Assembly: GCF_029504575.1 (NCBI RefSeq)
Contig: NZ_JAQFII010000002.1
Span: forward strand, 186,001-250,000
Direction: 5' to 3'
DNA: 64,000 nucleotides
Source: Streptomyces sp. SPB162
GTDB lineage: Bacteria > Actinomycetota > Actinomycetes > Streptomycetales > Streptomycetaceae
Under the pieces are notes generated by a model. That model was not told where the DNA came from, did not search any database, and was given only the letters and a program-made list of their open reading frames with translations. The position numbers and the translations under genes are program-made. Positions 62,043 to 64,000 of the stretch are shown piece after piece. The number at the start of each line of letters is the position of its first letter. Position 1 is the stretch's first letter.

Positions 62043-62397
62043 TGAGCACTTCCTCCAGAACGGCTCGGTCGGTGAGATCGGCGGGCGGCAGCGGAGGCCG
62101 CGAGGTGAGGGCTCCGCAGTCGATGAGATCGGACAGCACGATCTTGGTGATGGCGACGGGCAGCCGCAGCTGCGCCCCCACCTCCGCGACCGTGACCGGG
62201 GTCCTGCTCAGGTCCAGTGCGCGGGCGTGGTCGGGTTCCAGGTGCGCCGAGGGGACGCTCCCGGTGGCGCGCACCATGGACAGCATGTCCAGCGCCGCGG
62301 TCGGACGGGTGCGGCCGTTGCTCACGGTGTACGGGCGGACTAAGCGACCGGCATCGTCGTCGATCAGGGGCTCGTCCTGCTCCTCCGCGGCCGTCAC
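62017..62397 (-). CDS. cvnC: conservon DUF742 protein, contains a TTA codon
   Basis: A CvnC protein of 126 residues, DUF742. RLVRPYTVSNGRTRPTAALD and the winged-helix-like ITKIVLSDLIDCGAL are diagnostic. The GTG at 62,397 overlaps the cvnB stop (GTGA). Codon 19 (62,341-62,343) is TTA, so translation should depend on the bldA leucyl-tRNA in Streptomyces. Confidence 0.9.
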   Translation of the reverse strand: MTAAEEQDEPLIDDDAGRLVRPYTVSNGRTRPTAALDMLSMVRATGSVPSAHLEPDHARALDLSRTPVTVAEVGAQLRLPVAITKIVLSDLIDCGALTSRPPLPPADLTDRAVLEEVLNGLRRRQQ

Positions 62398-62822
62398 CGT
62401 ACAACGTCACCCGTCATGGGGGTCGCGGCGCGGGCGGGGGTCTCGAGGTTCGGTCGGACCTGCTGGATCAGGCGGTTCATCTCGTAGCCGAGGACGCCGG
62501 GGTCGGCGTCCCGGCCGGCCATGACGGCCAGCGCGCTGCCGGATCCGGCGGCGGACACGAACAGCAGCGCGTCCTCCAGTTCGGCCACCACCTGGCGAAC
62601 GTGCGGTCCGCCGCCGAGGCGCACTCCCGCGCTGCCGGCCAGGGACCGCAACCCGGAGGCGACCGCGGCCAGGTGGTCGGCGCTGTCGCCGTCCAGGCCG
62701 TGAACGGCCTTCTTGAGCCCGTCGGAGGAGAGCAGCACAGCGCTGCGGGTATGGGGGACGCGGCTGACCAGGTCGGTCAGCAGCCATGCGAGATCGCGGC
62801 CGGGGGGGACGTCGCTCACCAT
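62394..62822 (-). CDS. cvnB: conservon roadblock/LC7 protein
   Basis: A CvnB protein of 142 residues, roadblock/LC7 fold. LAWLLTDLVSRVPHTRSAVL then LSSDGLKKAVHGLDGDSADH are typical, as is the Gly-rich LGGGPHVRQVV. The ATG at 62,822 lies about 11 bases after AAGGAG. It is thought to bind CvnA and CvnD. The unshifted cvnA frame would fuse to it, discussed under findings. Confidence 0.9.
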   Translation of the reverse strand: MVSDVPPGRDLAWLLTDLVSRVPHTRSAVLLSSDGLKKAVHGLDGDSADHLAAVASGLRSLAGSAGVRLGGGPHVRQVVAELEDALLFVSAAGSGSALAVMAGRDADPGVLGYEMNRLIQQVRPNLETPARAATPMTGDVVR

Positions 62823-62857
62823 GGTGGAAGGGCTCCTTGTGAGGAAGATGACGAGGA

Positions 62858-64000
62858 TCAGGGCATGTCGGGTCGGCGCGGCGGACCGTCGGTCTGCTCG
62901 GCGCCGGCCTCGGACGCACGCACCCCGATGCGGAAGGCGGCCATGAGGTTCGGGTCGGGCTCGCCGACCTGGTCGTCGCTGCGGGGCGCGGGGTCGCTCC
63001 GCAGCTGGGGGGGCGAGGTGGGACTGGCCGCGACGCTGCGGCAAGGAGGGGCGCCCTTCTCCGGCCGGGGGGCGGCCGGCGGGGGCGGGACTGATCGGGA
63101 CCTGTCCGGTCGGGGCGGGAGCGGCCGGCGCGGGACCGGACCCGCCTCCCACGGGCTCGCCGTGGGCGCGGTGCGCCCCCGACGGCCGGACGGGCTGCGG
63201 TGCGGCGGACCGCGCCGCAGCCGGCTGCCGGGGGTGCACCGGCCGGCGGCTCTCCAGCGAAGGGGCGGGCACGGACGGGCGGCTGTGCGCGGGCGCCGCG
63301 TCGGTCGCCACCGCCGGCTGCGGCCCCGTGGCGCCGGTGCCCGCGCGTGCCGGGGCGGGGGGCTGGCGGTGCGGGAGCGCGGGCGGCGCCGTCTGCGTTG
63401 TCTGCGCCGTCTGTACCGGACGCGGCCGGGCACGGGCCGGCTCGGGCTCCGGGGCCTCCAACGTGCCCACCAGGGCGTGCGGCAGGATGACGAAGGCCTG
63501 GATGCCGCCGAAGACGTTGCTGCGCATCTGGACGGTGATGCCGTGGCGGCGGGCGAGGACGGCGACGACGTACAGCCCGATCCGGCCGTCCTTCAGCAGT
63601 GTGTCCAGGTCGATCCGCTCGGGGTCGGCCAGGAGCGCGTTGTTGCGCTCCTGGGCGGCGAGCTCCAGGCCAAGGCCGCGGTCCTCGACCTCGATGACCA
63701 AACCGGCCGTGACCTTCTGCGCCCGCAGCAGGACCTGGGTCTCCGGCGGGGAGAACGTGGTGGCGTTCTCGATGAGCTCGGCGATCAGGTGCACCACGTC
63801 GGCCACGGCCCGGCCGTCGAGGTCCCCGTCGATCGGCGGGACCAGCTTGACCCGGGCGTAGTGCTCCACCTCCGCGACGGCCGACCTGAGGACCTGCGTC
63901 AGCGGCACCGGTTTGCTCCACTGGCGGCGCGAGACCGCGCCGCCGAGTACCGCGACGTTCTCGGCGTGCCGACGGATACGGGTGGCGAGGTGGTCGACCT
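62858..64000 (-). CDS. cvnA: conservon sensor histidine kinase, C-terminal part
   Basis: The C-terminal part of a CvnA-type sensor kinase; the N-terminus lies beyond the window. The first residues seen (VDHLATRIRRHAENVAVLGG) are the DHp-like helix. HLIAELIENATTFSPPETQV is the N-box and EVEDRGLGLELAAQERNNAL the G1-box region of the GHKL ATPase. A long Pro/Ala-rich tail follows. A run of seven G (63,007-63,013, plus strand) breaks the tail. Dropping one base yields PQLRSDPAPRSDDQ then PNLMAAFRIGVRASEAGAE and a stop at 62,858, the ending expected of CvnA. It is first in the conservon operon. Confidence 0.85.

Overview
The window is high-GC actinomycete DNA, most likely from the chromosome of a Streptomyces or a close relative. 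The evidence is the codon pattern, GTG/TTG starts, a bifunctional geosmin synthase, a conservon (cvn) sensory operon, a SpoIIE-type phosphatase with an anti-sigma-like ATPase domain, and a TTA codon in only one of the genes I read.

Region 1 (1-26,800) is a surface or exopolysaccharide locus arranged in two opposing blocks. The plus block (17-5307) makes amino sugars: a Gfo/Idh dehydrogenase, an SDR epimerase, two DegT-type aminotransferases and a NeuD/PglD-like acetyltransferase, mostly joined by ATGA overlaps. It continues with a large secreted multidomain protein, a GT2 transferase, two Wzz-type proteins (one fused to an O-antigen ligase domain) and another GT2. An IS630 element and an abutting 200-bp MITE separate it from the minus block (15,226-26,767): GT2, acyltransferase 3, anchored beta-helix protein, Wzx-like flippase, Wzz, UDP-GlcNAc 2-epimerase, UDP-sugar 6-dehydrogenase, a WecG/TagA transferase, an unidentified helical protein and a WbpD-like acyltransferase. 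Together the blocks hold homologues for every WbpA-B-E-D-I step, so the predicted sugar is a ManNAcA or ManNAc3NAcA-type residue. No priming transferase is seen.

Region 2 (26,800-44,610) is mostly housekeeping: monomeric isocitrate dehydrogenase, a secreted trypsin, an Fpg/Nei glycosylase, kdpFABC with an extra 27-residue peptide, a ribbon-helix-helix regulator with DUF4097 partner, a GNAT enzyme, an integrase-like protein, a DinB protein, a HEAT/MerR-HEAT pair, a small gene behind a LexA-like box, and an EF-G-like GTPase behind a leader peptide and hairpin.

Region 3 (44,700-64,000) has geosmin synthase, a DUF1707 protein, a PAS-GAF-PP2C-HATPase regulator, a secreted serine hydrolase, a Fur-family regulator divergent from katG, a second MITE, a TerD-vWA protein, a PadR regulator with an acyl-CoA oxidase-like gene, a divergent acyl-CoA dehydrogenase homologue, and a conservon (cvnA-D plus a GAF protein) running off the right edge.

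Six otherwise intact reading frames are broken by single-base insertions or deletions (near 506, 12,009, 25,494, 57,510, 58,508 and 63,010), mostly in short G/C runs. These look more like sequence errors than real pseudogenes.
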